Source: Wuchereria bancrofti (taxonomy: Eukaryota; Nematoda; Chromadorea; Rhabditida; Onchocercidae). From it: a DNA stretch of 64,000 nucleotides. The notes under the pieces were generated by a model. It made no database searches and was not told where the DNA came from. It was given only the letters and a program-made list of their open reading frames with translations. This document shows, piece after piece, positions 12,808-26,000 of the stretch (its first letter is position 1; each line of letters opens with the position of its first letter). The translations under genes were made by a program, and so were the position numbers. The stretch spans positions 1,594,194 through 1,658,193 of the forward strand of contig SSBO01000012.1 in assembly GCA_005281725.1 (NCBI GenBank), given 5' to 3'.

Positions 12808-12919
12808 AATTTTCAATTGAATCACTTTAAAATGAATTAATAATGGAGTAAAATTATTGCAATTTGACGTGCAATAATTTTACTCTATTATCAGTTCAAA
12901 GTAATTCAGTTAAAAATGG
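12808..12919. repeat. Long imperfect palindrome (hairpin of about 110 nt)
   Basis: The core is a perfect 16-bp inverted repeat, 12846-12861 against 12870-12885 (GAGTAAAATTATTGCA and its complement), with an 8-base loop. Pairing continues outward with small bulges: about 12812-12828 pairs with about 12898-12917, most mismatches being transitions. It could be a decayed palindromic element or a transcribed hairpin; neither is shown. Confidence 0.7.
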
Positions 12920-13395
12920 TTTAATTAAAACTTTTAATATTTGATTAATTAACATTAATGTTATCATCATTACTATTACTGTCGTTTATTTTTATTTTTC
13001 ATTTATTTATTTTTTTTTTTTTTTTTGAATATTTCTTTAGATAAAATTACTTTATTAAAGTTTACTTTAGAAATATAAGTATGAAGAATCCTTTCTTTTT
13101 TGTTGAATGATGAAACTATTTTAGAATGACTTATTTCTTTTTCCTCTTCCATAATTTTCTTACTGTTTGTTGAAATTCAATTCTTCTCAAACAAGCTATA
13201 ATTTAAAAATTTAAAAAAAAACAAATGAAAAATGAAAGGGGAAAGAGAAAAAATGTTCCTTTCAACAAAGTCAATTTTTTCTCATATGCATCTTTTTTTC
13301 CTTGTTACATGCTCTTTTCATATTTTATTTTCAAAAAAAAAAAGATAAAATAAAACTTTTTTTTTGAAAATATTTCCTATCAAATATTTGGAATG

Positions 13396-13432
13396 AATAT
13401 CACACAGTTATTTACTTATATAGTGTGATATT
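13396..13432. repeat. Short perfect hairpin
   Basis: AATATCACAC at 13396-13405 pairs exactly with GTGTGATATT at 13423-13432 across a 17-base loop. Function unknown. Confidence 0.5.
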
Positions 13433-13973
13433 AAATTTGTACAGCAAAAATGAAAAAGGAAAAAATATTTTGGTATCAAAAATAGCAATATAAAATTTAA
13501 TTTAGTTTCTACTAGTGCATTCATTATAGCTAACAAAAAAAAAAAAAAAAAAAAGAAACGAAATTATAATGATTCTTAAAATGAAGCTTCGAATTTCAAA
13601 AGTGTCATCATTTCTTCATTTTTCTTTTTTCTATTTGGAACTAAACTGCAACATTCATACCTTTTAGTTATATGGATTAAATTCAATTTCAATTTTATTT
13701 TTAAATTGATATCAAATACTTCTTTATGTTCAAGGATGAATGATTGTTTACAGTGAAGTTAGATACTGTTGATTAAATAATTTTGAAGTTGAATGATTCA
13801 CTTATTTACAAATCAAATTAGCAAATTTAATAGAAGTATTGAAGAATAAATAATTGTAATTACTTATTTTGTTTCATCATAATTTATGTAGGATACAGTG
13901 CAATAAATATAATTGTCGCTTGAAGGTTTTTTTTTTCAGCTTTTTTGTGGGAATAGTAATAATCACTTCCAGA

Positions 13974-14333
13974 ATATCCGGAATGGATCTGCTAGAGTTG
14001 TTGTTAGAGGCTTTTAAAATATCCGGAATGGATCTGCTAGAGTTGTTGTTAAAGGCTTTTAGAATATCCGGAATGGATCTGCTAGAATTGTTGTTAGAGG
14101 TTTTTGAAATATCCGGGATGGATCTGCTAGAATTGTTGTTAGAGGTTTTTGAAATATCCGGAATGGATCTGCTAGAGTTGTTGTTAGAGGCTTTTAAAAT
14201 ATCCGGAATGGATCTGCTAGAGTTGTTGTTAGAGGCTTTTAAAATATCCGGAATGGATCTGCTAGAATTGTTGTTAGAGGTTTTTGAAATATCCGGAATG
14301 GATCTGCTAGAATTGTTGTTAGAGGCTTTTGAA
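13974..14333. repeat. 45-bp minisatellite, eight copies
   Basis: Eight head-to-tail copies of a 45-bp unit, each starting ATATCCGGAATGGATCTG and containing TTGTTGTTAGAGG. The copies differ by scattered transitions (GAGTTG/GAATTG, GGCTTT/GGTTTT). A ninth unit is broken after GTCCGGAATGG. Because 45 is a multiple of three and the unit lacks stops, frames of 181 (plus, ISGMDLLELLLEAFK-like repeat) and 164 residues (minus, SRSIPDILKASNNNS-like repeat) stay open. I see no splice structure, family similarity or transcript signal that makes either one a gene. The unit is less AT-rich than its surroundings. Confidence 0.92.
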
Positions 14334-15144
14334 ATGTCCGGAATGGCTTTTAACAGCTTTATTACAAACAATGCATTAGATGGTTGTTTGAAGCGATTTT
14401 TTTTTTTAAATTGATTTTTGAATGCTTTCGAATGTATGATATGTATCGTAAATAAGCATTATGTGAAAATATTTTTAGAATGCTTTAATTAATTGCCGTA
14501 CTTTTGCTATAATTAATGTTGTTTTAGGTCATAGATCAGTTTGATATTTGGTTTGTAATCTTTTAAGAATTATGTTTAAAGAAATGTTCAAATTTATCAT
14601 CCAGTTTTTTGCAAGTTTAAAAATTTAGTTATATGAAATTGGAATGTTTTTTACAAAATTTACAACATTACATAATAGGAAAGAAGAAAAAAAAGCCTTT
14701 CAACAATTTTGCAAAAATTTTCAAACAATTCAATAAATGACCTAACAACAAATTTTCAAAATCGTTTAAATCGTTAATTCAATTAATAATTGGAACTGAC
14801 AAAAATTGGATTTATTAAAAATGCATGAAATTTAGCATTTGATTTTCTCTATTATTATTCAATTTATGCTTAATATGACTTAGGTGCTATAATTAGCCCA
14901 CATATATTTTTTATTAGATATGTATTAGCACACAATTTTTTTTTTTAAATTGATTAAATGATGAATTAATTGATTGCTATTGTTTAATTACTCCTATAAT
15001 AATGAAGAAATTTTCAATCTAATTAATTACTTGCTTATATAATTAATAAGTTTTATCAGATAATACAAATGATATGATAAGCAATATATGCAAATGATAT
15101 GATATGCTAGTAATGTTGCAGTTTGTTCATTGTGCGACAGTATT

Positions 15145-15558
15145 ATGACAGCAACATTTGCTTTATGTTGTGGAAGACATATGGACGAGCAGACAGAAAT
15201 TATCGAGAAACAACTCCAAAAAGAAAGGAAACAACTTCGTCGACAGGTAATTAATTAATCATTAATTTTAATTATAATTCGATCTATGTTTAATGATTAA
15301 TAAACCTTTTGGATAGTTAATGTGAAGTGAAAATTGACAAGATTGATAAAAATTTCATTTATTGATTCAGTCTTTTTTTATGATTTGAATCAGGAAGCAT
15401 AGATTATTGCTAGTATTGTTATTAGTATTGTTATATTTTATTATTTTTATTATTACTATTATTTATTATTATTGTTACTATTATTACCATTATTATTAAT
15501 ATTGTTATTATTATTACTACTACTACTATTATCATTACTATTATTATTGTTATTATTA

Positions 15559-15593
<35 letters not shown>

Positions 15594-17813
15594 GGGCGGA
15601 AATATTTTCATACTTTTCGAAATATCAGTAATTAATTCGTATCTAAATTGTGTTACTATCTTGTTATTTGGGAAGCAGGTGAAAATTTTACTGTTGGGCT
15701 CAGGAGAATCCGGAAAATCAACATTTATCAAGCAAATGGTTATCATAAATGGACGAGGTGAATTTACTGCTGATGAAATACGAGCATATCGACAGCAAAT
15801 CTATCAGGTAAGCTTTAATCTGATAAGATTTAAATTAGGCTAGTTATAATGAAATTATCTGTGTTTAAGTTATTTAAACTGAAAACTCAGCTATGAATTG
15901 TATTATATAAAAATGAGGAAATACATCTTTTTAATATTTGACATTCGATAGGTGATGATAAATTTTGAAGTGATTAATTTAAGTAAAATTTCTTTAACTA
16001 CTGAAATTGAAATTTTTAGAATGTAATTGCTGCAATGAGAGTGCTTCTTGATGCACGCCAGAAGTTGGGGTATGCTTGGAAGAATCCTGAAAGGCAAAAG
16101 AATGTTGACTGTATTATGAGGTGAAATAATATTTGAATTAATGATAATAATTTGAAATATTACCTCTAGTTTTAAATAGTTTTTAGGTTTACAGTATCAG
16201 ATATGATGCGAGGTATCGATCAGTCTACATTTGCCGAGATAGCTCCGTTAATACGAGATTTTTGGGAAGATGCATCAATCAAACAGACATATGAACAACG
16301 GAATCTGTTTCAGATTGTAAGTTTATTGCGTATGATATTTCAATTTCAGTTCATGAAAATTAATATTTTAAAATACATTTTAAAATGATGAAAATTATGG
16401 GATTCATTTTGAAGAAATTTTAGGTAGGATTTTGACAAATGATAATATAAAAAGTGTCATTATTTAAACTTTTTAATGGACATAATTATATTAATGAATA
16501 TGATGTTTGTTTTCAAAACTACTTTTGTTTAATCTAATTTGAAATTCTTATTTCAGTCTGATTCCTGCATATACTTTTTCGATCATATTAATCGAGTAGC
16601 AATGCCGGATTACTGTCCAACTAATCGGGATATATTATTCTGTCGAAAAGCTACACGAGGAATAACTGAGCATGTTTTTGAAATACAGCGAATTTCATTT
16701 AGGTATTAATTTAACTAGTGAGAATTTAGATTTTAGTTCCATTTAGATTATTATAATTTAATCAGATTGGTCAAAGTTTTGCAGATATCAATAGCTTTGA
16801 AATTAATATCTATTTTCAATACAATATTTGAAAAAAAATCATTGCTATAATTTCTTCACATTTTAATAAATTTGAACAGGGCATCAATTAATAACAGTAG
16901 AATGTGGTTAACTCTTTTTTTTTTGCCTTCAATTTTGTTTCCAATTAATTTAATTGGTAATTTACAGATTTATTGATGTTGGTGGACAACGATCACAACG
17001 ACAGAAATGGTTCCAATGTTTTGAAGGTATTACAAGTATACTATTTATGGTTGCTTCATGTGAATATGACCAAGTAATTTTATTTTTATTTTAGCTTGTA
17101 AAAAAATATTGTTTATGACTATAATATTTTAACGATTAAAGTTTTTCAGAAGATTGTTGATTTTAAAATTTATGGAAAAGATTTTAGATACATACTTTTC
17201 CAGATGCACTTTTTTTTACAAGTAAATTAGTTTCTGCTTAATGTTCTATCTCATTACAGGTAATTCTTGAAGATCGAAGGACGAATCGTGTTGTTGAATC
17301 GCGATCTGTTTTTGAAACAATTGCTAATAATAAATCATTCTCCAACGTTTCCATAATATTGTTTATGAACAAAAGTGATTTACTTGAAGGTAAGTTAAAT
17401 ACTAATTATTTCAAAATTAGTTTTTCCAATCTCATATTTTTTGATAAACTAATTGACAGCCCTACTTTTTATTCAGAGAATTATGGAATTAGCATAATAA
17501 GCATAACACGTGGTGTTATTTATTTAATTTTATTTATTTATTTTTTTACACAATTATAGTAAGTAATGTTACAGAGAAGGTACCAAAATCGGATATTCGA
17601 CAATATTTTGCTGATTTTACTGGTGATCATAATAGTTTGCGTGACGTTCAATTTTTTCTAGTGGATAAATTTGAGAATTGTCGACGTGATAGACGACGAC
17701 CATTTTTTTATCATTTTACAACAGCAATAGATACAGAAAATATCAGACGTGTATTCAAGGATTGTCGTGAAACTATTTTGGAACAAAATTTGAAAGCATT
17801 AATGATGCAATGA
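15145..17813 (+). CDS. gpa-12: Heterotrimeric G protein alpha subunit, G12/13 class, 365 aa
   Basis: Membrane-attached GTPase relaying receptor signals; the G12/13 class usually acts through RhoGEFs to Rho. Eight exons: 15145-15246, 15679-15807, 16020-16120, 16187-16316, 16557-16702, 16968-17073, 17260-17389, 17560-17813 (1098 nt, frame kept throughout). Motifs: P-loop GSGESGKST at 41-49; switch I with Arg184 (arginine finger) and Thr187 in [10 protein letters not shown]; switch [14 protein letters not shown] at 206-217 with catalytic Gln210; base-recognition NKSD at 275-278; [13 protein letters not shown] near the C terminus. [16 protein letters not shown] and [14 protein letters not shown] are close to G12, not Gi/Gq/Gs. 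Cys8-Cys9 are candidate palmitoylation sites; there is no N-myristoylation glycine at position 2. The start is supported by CAG at 15138-15140, only four bases before the ATG. Length and ending (LKALMMQ) fit the family. Confidence 0.97.
15411..15595. repeat. ATT/ACT microsatellite in gpa-12 intron 1
   Basis: An imperfect trinucleotide run (TTA/TTG/CTA on the plus strand, ending in about fourteen ATT units) lies just before exon 2. It produces poly-Leu and poly-Asn open frames that are not real. Confidence 0.95.
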
Positions 17814-19676
17814 TTATAATGATAATAGTATACTATTAGTAAAAAAAGAAAAAAGAGTGAAAATGAAGGTAGAAAGTGGTGATAATACCTGAATGAATAA
17901 ATATATGCATCAAAAAAAAATTTTTTTTAATTCAATAAAAAATTTAATTAATCAAATTTTACACTTTATGTTTATATGTTAATGTTATCATTGAGAATAC
18001 AACTGTAACTTTTGCAAAGCTTAAATAATTTTGGCATCGTTTTGTTTTTCTTCATGTTACTTTTTAATTACATGTAATTTTAAATGATTTCAAATTATTT
18101 TAACCAAAAAATTTTATCAAATGTATAAAAAATTTTATTCCTTAAGAACTGACAGTAACAGGTGAAAGATAGTTAGTTCTACCTCAAAAATTAAAATTTT
18201 TCTTTCACAGTTTATATTAATTTTATTGATTGGAATTAGTAATAATTTATAGAAATATGCTAGAAAATATTAATGAATTATTTTTCCATAAAACTTTCTT
18301 CTTGTTGCTTATAAAAAATAATACATGAAAATAAATTGTTTAAAATATTTCAGTTTTACCTCAAATTTCGATAAAGTGCCTTTATCTGACGTCAACATGT
18401 TTCATATTTAAGGAATAGTAATTTGTATAATAATTCATTAAGAAATTTGATAAAAAGCAATTATAAGATAAAGTTCAGAAATGTATATAAACCGTAAATA
18501 TCAAAACAAATGAATTATAAGACAATGAGATTATTGTTCTGAAATGAAAACTTCAATTTTACATTCCAAAAAGCTTTAGCCAACTAATTTGTAAATTTGT
18601 AAATATGTATTATTTTGGACATCATTTATCCATATGAAAAAGACTCGGATTTGATAAGAAATCATCACAAAAATGTATGTAATTCATAAATGTATATATG
18701 TCTGTATATTACGGCATAAGAATTGTGTGGTATTTTTGCAATTTTATTGTCATTGATATTCATAAAGTTTTGAATTGATAATTTTAGTTTTACATTCCGA
18801 TTGGTATGTTTGGAATGCTAGAATTTCGAAAATGTGAAATTTTGAGAAAATTGATATTCAAACGATCGATAAATTTTAGTTTTTTATCAGGACTTTTTTA
18901 ATTAAGTTAATTGCTTAAATCAACAGTGGAATAAATGTAAAATTTTTAACCAAAAATTTACATTATACCATTCAGAGCCATCTCGGAAAAGTAACAGGAA
19001 ATAATCTCAGCATCGTTAAACAGATTATATTTTTACAGCACATTATTGCATAAAGAAGTTTCCTTAGTAATATTTCAAACTGATAAATTTCAATTATCGT
19101 TTCCTTTGCACCCGGTGATGTATGTTCATCATCAGGACTATCCGGTTACGTCCAGCATCGCATATCGAACCGGAATGCAGCCTGATATAATTGAGATTAA
19201 ATGATTGATACCACCGAAATGCTGAAAAGGTAATCGGTTAAATGAGTCATTTTATGATGTAATCGTGGTGCAATTTTGTTTATTAAGCAGCATGTGTATT
19301 AATTTGATGAATGTGGTTTTTTTTTTTTTCTTTTTTTCACTCGTTTCGTTCCAGTTATTGCAATTTGTCGCTTTCGAGCCATTTTGTTCGGAAATCGTAA
19401 AACCCTAAAAAAATCCCTACAACTACCTTATCAAGTTTTAGCAAAACATTGTAAAGGGATACATTTACTATTTATCATATATTTCTCATAGATCTTGAAC
19501 TCTTTATCTTTCATCCTAGCTCTCTCTCTCTCTCTCTCTCCCTTCTTACTATTCATGTTTTGCATACATCCTCAATAATTCATTTTCTTGTTTAAAATTT
19601 GTAATTATCTCATGACGAAGATTTCTGGTTGTTATTATTTCTGAAATATTTTCTCATAATTTTGTATGACATATTT
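17814..19676. other. Intergenic region, gpa-12 to succinyl-CoA ligase
   Basis: It begins with the gpa-12 3' UTR and ends with the succinyl-CoA ligase promoter. A CT repeat lies at about 19519-19542. No gene, RNA gene or long repeat was recognised. Confidence 0.7.
17896..17939 (+). terminator. Poly(A) signals for gpa-12
   Basis: Two AATAAA hexamers, 17896-17901 and 17934-17939, lie 83 and 121 bases after the stop codon. Either could direct 3' end formation. Confidence 0.6.
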
Positions 19677-19679
19677 CAG
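19677..19679 (+). other. Probable trans-splice acceptor of the succinyl-CoA ligase gene
   Basis: ATATTTCAG ends at 19679, 15 bases before the ATG at 19695, with no matching upstream exon. This is a typical spliced-leader addition site. Confidence 0.6.
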
Positions 19680-19694
19680 GGCAGAATTTTTGCA

Positions 19695-22059
19695 ATGTCT
19701 TCATTACGAACAGTCAAGCTTGGCCGGCAAACTCATGTAATTGGTATAGGTTGGTTAGATTTATTTCAATTATTTGGAATAGAAGGAAGGACAGAGAGTC
19801 GTGATATGGTCATAATAACTTGTAATATTTGATATTTGATGCTTTAGGATTGCTACGACATTATACGAGTACTCGGAGTGCATTACGGATTAATAAAGAT
19901 ACGAAACTGATAATTCAAGGATTTACTGGGAAACAAGTAAGAATGAAAATTTGTATTTATTTGCTTATTTTTCTTACAGTTCACTGATATCTAGTACACA
20001 ATGGACAGATCAGATGCAAGATTTCTTAACTTCTTAATTTTGGATTTCTAGCAAACCGTACATTTGTATCATCATATCCTACGCATAATCATCCCATTAT
20101 CCTGTGCCATGTCTCAGCTGGATGACTTTGCCTATTTTGATGGTCCTTGATGTTTTTTGAAGATAAGACTTAGGTAGTTGGAGAAATTAGACTTTGCGAA
20201 AGTTCATTGTTTTATTTTAGGCAACTTTTCATGGCCAGCAAATGATCAATTATAATACTAACGTTGTTGGAGGTGTTTCTCCAAACAAAGCTGGTACAAT
20301 GCATCTTGAAAGACCTGTTTTTGGTACTGTTAAAGAAGTTAGTTTAAATATTATATTATTTTATGGATTTTTATCAGTTTTACTAGTGAAGATTATGATA
20401 GTGACTTTTATTGATTTTGCTTTCAGACAACATATATATATGTTGCGCTGATTATCGCTTCTGAAATTTGAAATAAGTGATGTAACCTACATTGGGAGGT
20501 TACTATGGTAGATGATCAGATAGGTTAATTTCGATGTACTGGTTTGTAATCTTACTGTATATCGATATATTTTTCACTGTAGTAATGTGTTGCAAAATTT
20601 CAGGCTCGTGAAGCAACAGGTGCGGATGCATCAGTTATTTATGTACCAGCACGTTTTGCAGCTAAAGCGATCGAAGAAGCAATAGATGCGGAAATTCCAC
20701 TGGTTGTTTGTGTCACGGAAGGTATTCCACAACAAGATATGGTTAAAGTTCGAAATAGACTAATGAAACAGAACAAGACTCGTCTGCTTGGTCCAAACTG
20801 CCCAGGGATAATTTGTGTATGTTCCTATTTTTATTGAATGTTAAATCACTAGAAATTAAATGAAGTATTTCATGTATAATTGTAAATCAGACAGCCGTGC
20901 TAAATTTTTCGTTTTAAAAATATTGTAGTTTTCACTAAAAATTATTTACAAGTGTTCTTTTTTTTCTGTTGATCTAATTTTTTGCCCAAACTTTTAGCCG
21001 GAAGAATGCAAAATAGGTATTATGCCGGGACATATACATCGGAAAGGAGCTATTGGCGTTGTTTCACGATCTGGAACTCTTACATATGAGGCAGTTCATC
21101 AGACGACGATTTGTGGTCTTGGACAAACATTATGTGTTGGCATTGGCGGTGATCCATTCAACGGCACAAATTTCATTGATTGTCTTGATATTTTCTTGAA
21201 GGATCCTCAAACTAAGGGTTAGGTTTTTATATTTCGGTTTCTAAGCCTTCTTTTTTCCATTTCAATGAATTAAAGCAAAAGAAATGCACTAGTATTTTTG
21301 CAGGTATTATTTTAATTGGCGAGATTGGTGGACAAGATGAAGAAAAAGCTGCAGAGTTTTTAAAGGAAAATAATTCGGTATTTTTTTTTTGTTGATATAT
21401 TGAATATGAAAGTATGACGAAAAGAATTTATAGTTTCTTCTCGAAATATTTCACTGCGATGACTTAAGTTATTTAGGGAACGAATGCTAAGCCAGTGGTA
21501 TCATTCATTGCCGGGCAGACTGCACCGCCAGGTCGGCGAATGGGACATGCTGGTGCGATTATTGCGGGTGGTAAAGGAACTGCCGCTGATAAAATTGAAG
21601 CTTTGAAAAGTGTTGGCGTCCTCGTAAGTCATTTAAAAAGTTTCTAAAGTTATATCAAGGCATCTTTTACTGAATCTTACAATATTATTCACGTATGGTA
21701 GCTGTAATTATCCGAAATCAATCAACATACAACCGACAGAATCCTTTTAAAACTGCAATTAGCTTTTTTTCAAGTTTTTTAGAATTTTTCTATAGCGTAA
21801 TATAGTGGGAGCTAATCTTTACTTACTGATAGCTTAACGAATGAATAAATACAAGTTAAACTGTTTATTGGTTAGGAATAAATGTGCTTATTTGCATCAA
21901 TGTAGGGAGCAGATTGATTGATATATCTCAGACGTAACTTGATTTTTTTCGTATTAACATTTTGCGAATAAGGACTGTTGCATTTGGAATATTTAGGTCT
22001 CGGCATCACCAGCGCAGATGGGTGCAATGATGGCAAAAGCTCTGATGAAGAAAATCTAA
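19695..22059 (+). CDS. SUCLG1: Succinyl-CoA ligase alpha subunit, mitochondrial, 323 aa
   Basis: TCA-cycle enzyme subunit: with a beta subunit it interconverts succinyl-CoA and succinate with substrate-level phosphorylation of ADP or GDP in the mitochondrial matrix. Eight exons: 19695-19743, 19848-19936, 20221-20337, 20604-20816, 20998-21217, 21304-21377, 21477-21623, 21997-22059 (972 nt). The first ~30 residues are basic and Ser/Arg-rich without acidic residues, a mitochondrial presequence. The CoA-binding half shows [27 protein letters not shown] and [10 protein letters not shown]; then [23 protein letters not shown] and [10 protein letters not shown]. The phosphorylated catalytic histidine is His278 in [10 protein letters not shown]. 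The alpha chain looks complete and catalytic. The exon 1 donor is ambiguous: GTATAG at 19744 (used here) or GTTGGT at 19750, which adds two residues in frame. Confidence 0.97.
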
Positions 22060-23092
22060 AATTGTGGTTGCAGGAGTGCAAATCCATCCTCAGACTGTAC
22101 GTGTTGTTTTCCACGTATTAGATGAAAGTCTTTGTTAATGTTACCCAGTGTTGTTTTTATTGGAATAGTTAATATTCAGCTTAATATTTGTGTTTGCTTT
22201 CACTTATTTTTTTTTCTTCAACACTTCTAAGTATCCATCTTTATCAGAATTCTTCGGACATTTAGGGTCCCATGCGTTATCATTTATTTATTACACAGTT
22301 AACTACATTGGACAGTATCTTAATTGTTATTGATCGATCATAAAGTTTTCAATAATTTAACCTAGAAATATTTTGAATTACACTGCGGATAGTACTTTAG
22401 ATTGTTGAGGAAACAAGACATGTGTGTTTTAATACTAACACTAACTCTAACATTTTTTGATATTAACACTCTCCAACATCTTCTTGAATTGCTGAAAATT
22501 TTCAGATTAATTAACGGTAGTTCAAGAAGATACTGTACATCCCGCTATGTTTTCGGTTTATGTTTCTTATCAAATCCGGTGAATATATAAACTAGGGTAT
22601 GAACAGTTTCTTTGATAAAATATCCTTAGATAATGTCATTATACATATATTTCTGGGGAATATGAGGGAATTCGAACTTGAGTAAGTCCAGACAATAAAA
22701 TATCATGTGCTACTGGTGGTCATGGTCTTGCTTGTTTCATTTTCGATTTACATAAGGAAGGAAGGATGGATTTTGGTGCTTTCTTCTTCTGTTTTTATGA
22801 ACTGCTACTGTTTTTCAAGTGCTTTGGATTAATCGGTTTTACAATTATCATAAGCTTTCAGGATTGTTAGATTCTACAAATGCCTAAAATAATACAAATT
22901 CCTTTTGCTTTTTCGTTATGCTTAGAAGATACCTCATATATTTAATTATGGAACTTTTACATTCATTTGATATAACAAGAAATGTTTTAAATGTTGAACT
23001 AACTTTGGATTCCACTATTATTTTGACAATTGTTCATATCAGTGATATGGATAACGAAGTAACATATGAGTATTAAATTTGAAACGACAATA
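22060..23092. other. Convergent 3' interval
   Basis: 3' UTRs of the succinyl-CoA ligase gene (plus) and the TIKI gene (minus) must lie here. Composition is less homopolymer-rich than elsewhere. A plus-strand AATAAA occurs at 22694-22699, rather far from the stop. I see no gene. Confidence 0.7.
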
Positions 23093-26000
23093 TTATGACA
23101 TGGTGAATGAAATTGTAATCACGATAAAAATGATGATTTGATATTGGCTTTCGTTAACTGGACTTCTACTATTGGGTAATTCGCCCACCGTAAGCGTAAT
23201 ATCAATTGCTGAATCTGTTGTTATATCGTCATCGCGTACCCATAACTCGTTGAATACATATACTTGCCTATGGTTTACGCGCTCTCGAAAACTAAATATT
23301 TGAGCTGTTTCTGATGATTCTAATTTTTACCGCTCTTATTTTGTTACCATACGCATATCATTTGCACTTATCAGCCATTCATAAATCATACATCTTTGTA
23401 GATTTATACGGCAAAAATGAAAAATTTACGAATAAAACTACTCACCTAATCTCATCATTCTCCGTAACAACCTTTGTAACGAACCCATGAGTTTCCAAAA
23501 GTGCCAAGATTGACTTACTACCCATGAAATGACCTGAAAATTTTAGACAGGATCACATTCTGACTTTATATGATTTACAATTTGGACAGATATATTGGAA
23601 AATTTCGCATCTGTATTGTATAAAAGGATTTCATCTTACCTTTCAGATGATATAAAATATTTTAGTAGCTAATATGATTATTGTAATAGCGGGCGTGGCG
23701 CATATGACATTCCTTAATTTCTTATGTATTTAAGGTTTAATCCTCTATTAATATCTAAGATTGCTGCTCTCCTATTCTCCTATATTTTATGGTTCAAAAA
23801 AATTGCATGTCATTTAAATAGCAAATTTTGATACTAAATTAAAAATCGATTTATTTTCCTTCTTTTATGAACTTTTTTTTTATTCATCACAAATTTGATT
23901 GGGACCTATTGGGATCATTTTATGCCTATCTTTTAGTACAATCAGTAAAAAAATTATGACATCTTATTCATGAAAAGATGTTAAAAGAAAATTATGCTAT
24001 TGTCTGTGTACACTAATTAGCATAATTTAATTGCTAATAATGTCTCAGGATTTCTTAGTAACCTTAGTAAATAAATTAGCCAATACTAGATAATCATGCA
24101 ATAGAAATGAAGAAAATATACGTGTATTTCTGTCAAAAATTTTATAATTTTTAAATTATGCACTAAATAAGACAAGTTTATGTATTTTCAAGGAATTGGC
24201 TCCTAGCTTTTTCTTGAGAAAATTGAAGTGAACTACTGCTAAAGTTTCATGAAATGAGTAACTTAGCTTTTTTGTTCAAATAGTCGAATAAAAAAAAAAT
24301 CGTTTTTATGGTTAAGACTAATTGCTTATCTACAAAATTGAATAATTAATTCTCACTTTTTGTTTCTTTTTCTTTAATATCAATAGATGAATAAACTAGT
24401 AAATGAATGAGTGAATGAATGGATGAATGGAATGAGATGAAATTAATTAATTAATTAATTAGTGAGTGATTGTATTATTAGTAGTAAATGAAGAATCATT
24501 GTATTGCAAACATTTGAAATATTTCAGGAAGTAAAAAGAAAAACGAAAGGCTATAAAATTCATCTAAAAAGGAAGTATTTGCAATAATTTAATTTTGAAA
24601 AGAAAAATGCAAAATAATTAAAGAATTTTCTCACTTTAATTCAGAATATCTTACCGGCTCCTAAAGCAAAGAAATATTGACTGCCCATTTTCCATCGTAA
24701 TAATTTAGCAATACGATCAGCCATTCTAATGTTTCGTCGTTCAATAATATCTTGACGAAGTTGATCATCAATCTGTAGAATTTTTTTTTCAATTTAAAAT
24801 ATAATATTTAATATTTGTAAAGATTTGAAATCAAACTTTTCTTTTTCATTCAGTTATAATATATGTATGTATGAAATATTTAGAATGTTTTATTGTCATA
24901 ATTGCAATTGATTTTAGGTAGTAAATTTTTTTTTTTTTGAATTTTTTTTTTTTGAAATTTTAAATTTTTGAATTTTTAAGATTTTTAAAATATCTTCCAG
25001 AGGAAGAAAGTAACAAAAAAAAAAAAACCTCAAAGTAGTCCTAAAATTTTGGAATTATATTTTATTAAATTGAAATAAAATATTATTAACTTTACTTCTT
25101 GAGCTTTTCGATCAAGTTCCACTGTAATACTAAATCCTTGATTAATAAATCGTTTGGAATCAGTATTGAATAGCGATTCATCCAATGAACCACACTTATA
25201 ACTATTAATTAAATCAAGAATACCACTGTTATTTGATTGCATTCCAGCCGTTGTTAAATTAAATTCAAATTCCAGATATGATAGCGTATAATTAATTGCA
25301 AATAGTAACTGGAAAATATTATTTTGAATATAGCAATTCAATTAATAATAATTTGCAATTCATTTGTTTTCAGTTCTACTCTAAATGTAATATCAAATTT
25401 CCAATGTTAGTTGGTTTATTTGCTTAATACCAAATATTTTCATTCAAATTTATTAAAACAATTCAAATATCTTAATCGATACATTAAATATTGACAACGA
25501 ATCAATCAATCAATCAATGATAAAACAGAATGATTGAAATGATGAAATTTAAGAGGTTACATTTTCTGAATTCATTTTTATTTGATACATATATTAACTG
25601 GTAAAATATTTAACCATAAGGTTAAAGGTTAAAACGAATTAAAGAAACAAATAATTGTAACAATTTTCCATCTGCTCGTGCATTTAAAATATTAATTTAT
25701 TCTTGATGTATACTAATGTACTGTAGTAGTTTTTACTTTAATTACTAACAAACTAATTGCTTGTATAGGGGAATTCTTTCTGAATTGTTTATCCAATAAT
25801 TATCTATCTAACTATCCCAGTTATTTTCATAATTATCACATACTAACACATTTTTTTTTCTCTCTCAATTATATAGTTTATTATAAATTTGAAATGAAAT
25901 ACCAAATAAAATTATGATAAGAAAGAATTTTTTTTTGAATAAAATACAAAAAATATTCATCAAAAAAAGAAGTGTGATAGAACTGATGAAATTTTTGTTG

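Larger units (their letters stand above)
9829..15144. other. Repeat-rich intergenic region
   Basis: The 5.3 kb between the nuclear receptor and the G-alpha gene holds no gene I can support. It contains a local tandem duplication (10800-11248), a 48-bp repeat set (about 11850-12240), GA/CT tracts (12441-12460, 12555-12600), a long imperfect palindrome (12808-12919), a 10-bp-stem hairpin (13396-13432) and a 45-bp minisatellite (13974-14333). Open frames of 136, 181 and 164 residues are produced by the repeats. Confidence 0.75.

Noticed and set aside
13869..14414. 181-codon plus and 164-codon minus frames with 15-residue repeats
   Set aside because: Both arise from the stop-free 45-bp minisatellite. 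I kept the repeat and did not call either frame a gene.
15459..15746. Poly-Asn minus frame and poly-Leu plus frame
   Set aside because: Microsatellite in gpa-12 intron 1; only the part from 15679 is a real exon.
23093..23533. A separate small gene (about 90 aa, MGSLQRLLRRMM...) with weak likeness to APC13 in its tail
   Set aside because: The upstream exon reads better as GHFMGSKSILALLETHGF and the last exon as FNELWVRDDD, both matching the end of TIKI proteins, with the acceptor moved to ATTTAG at 23292.
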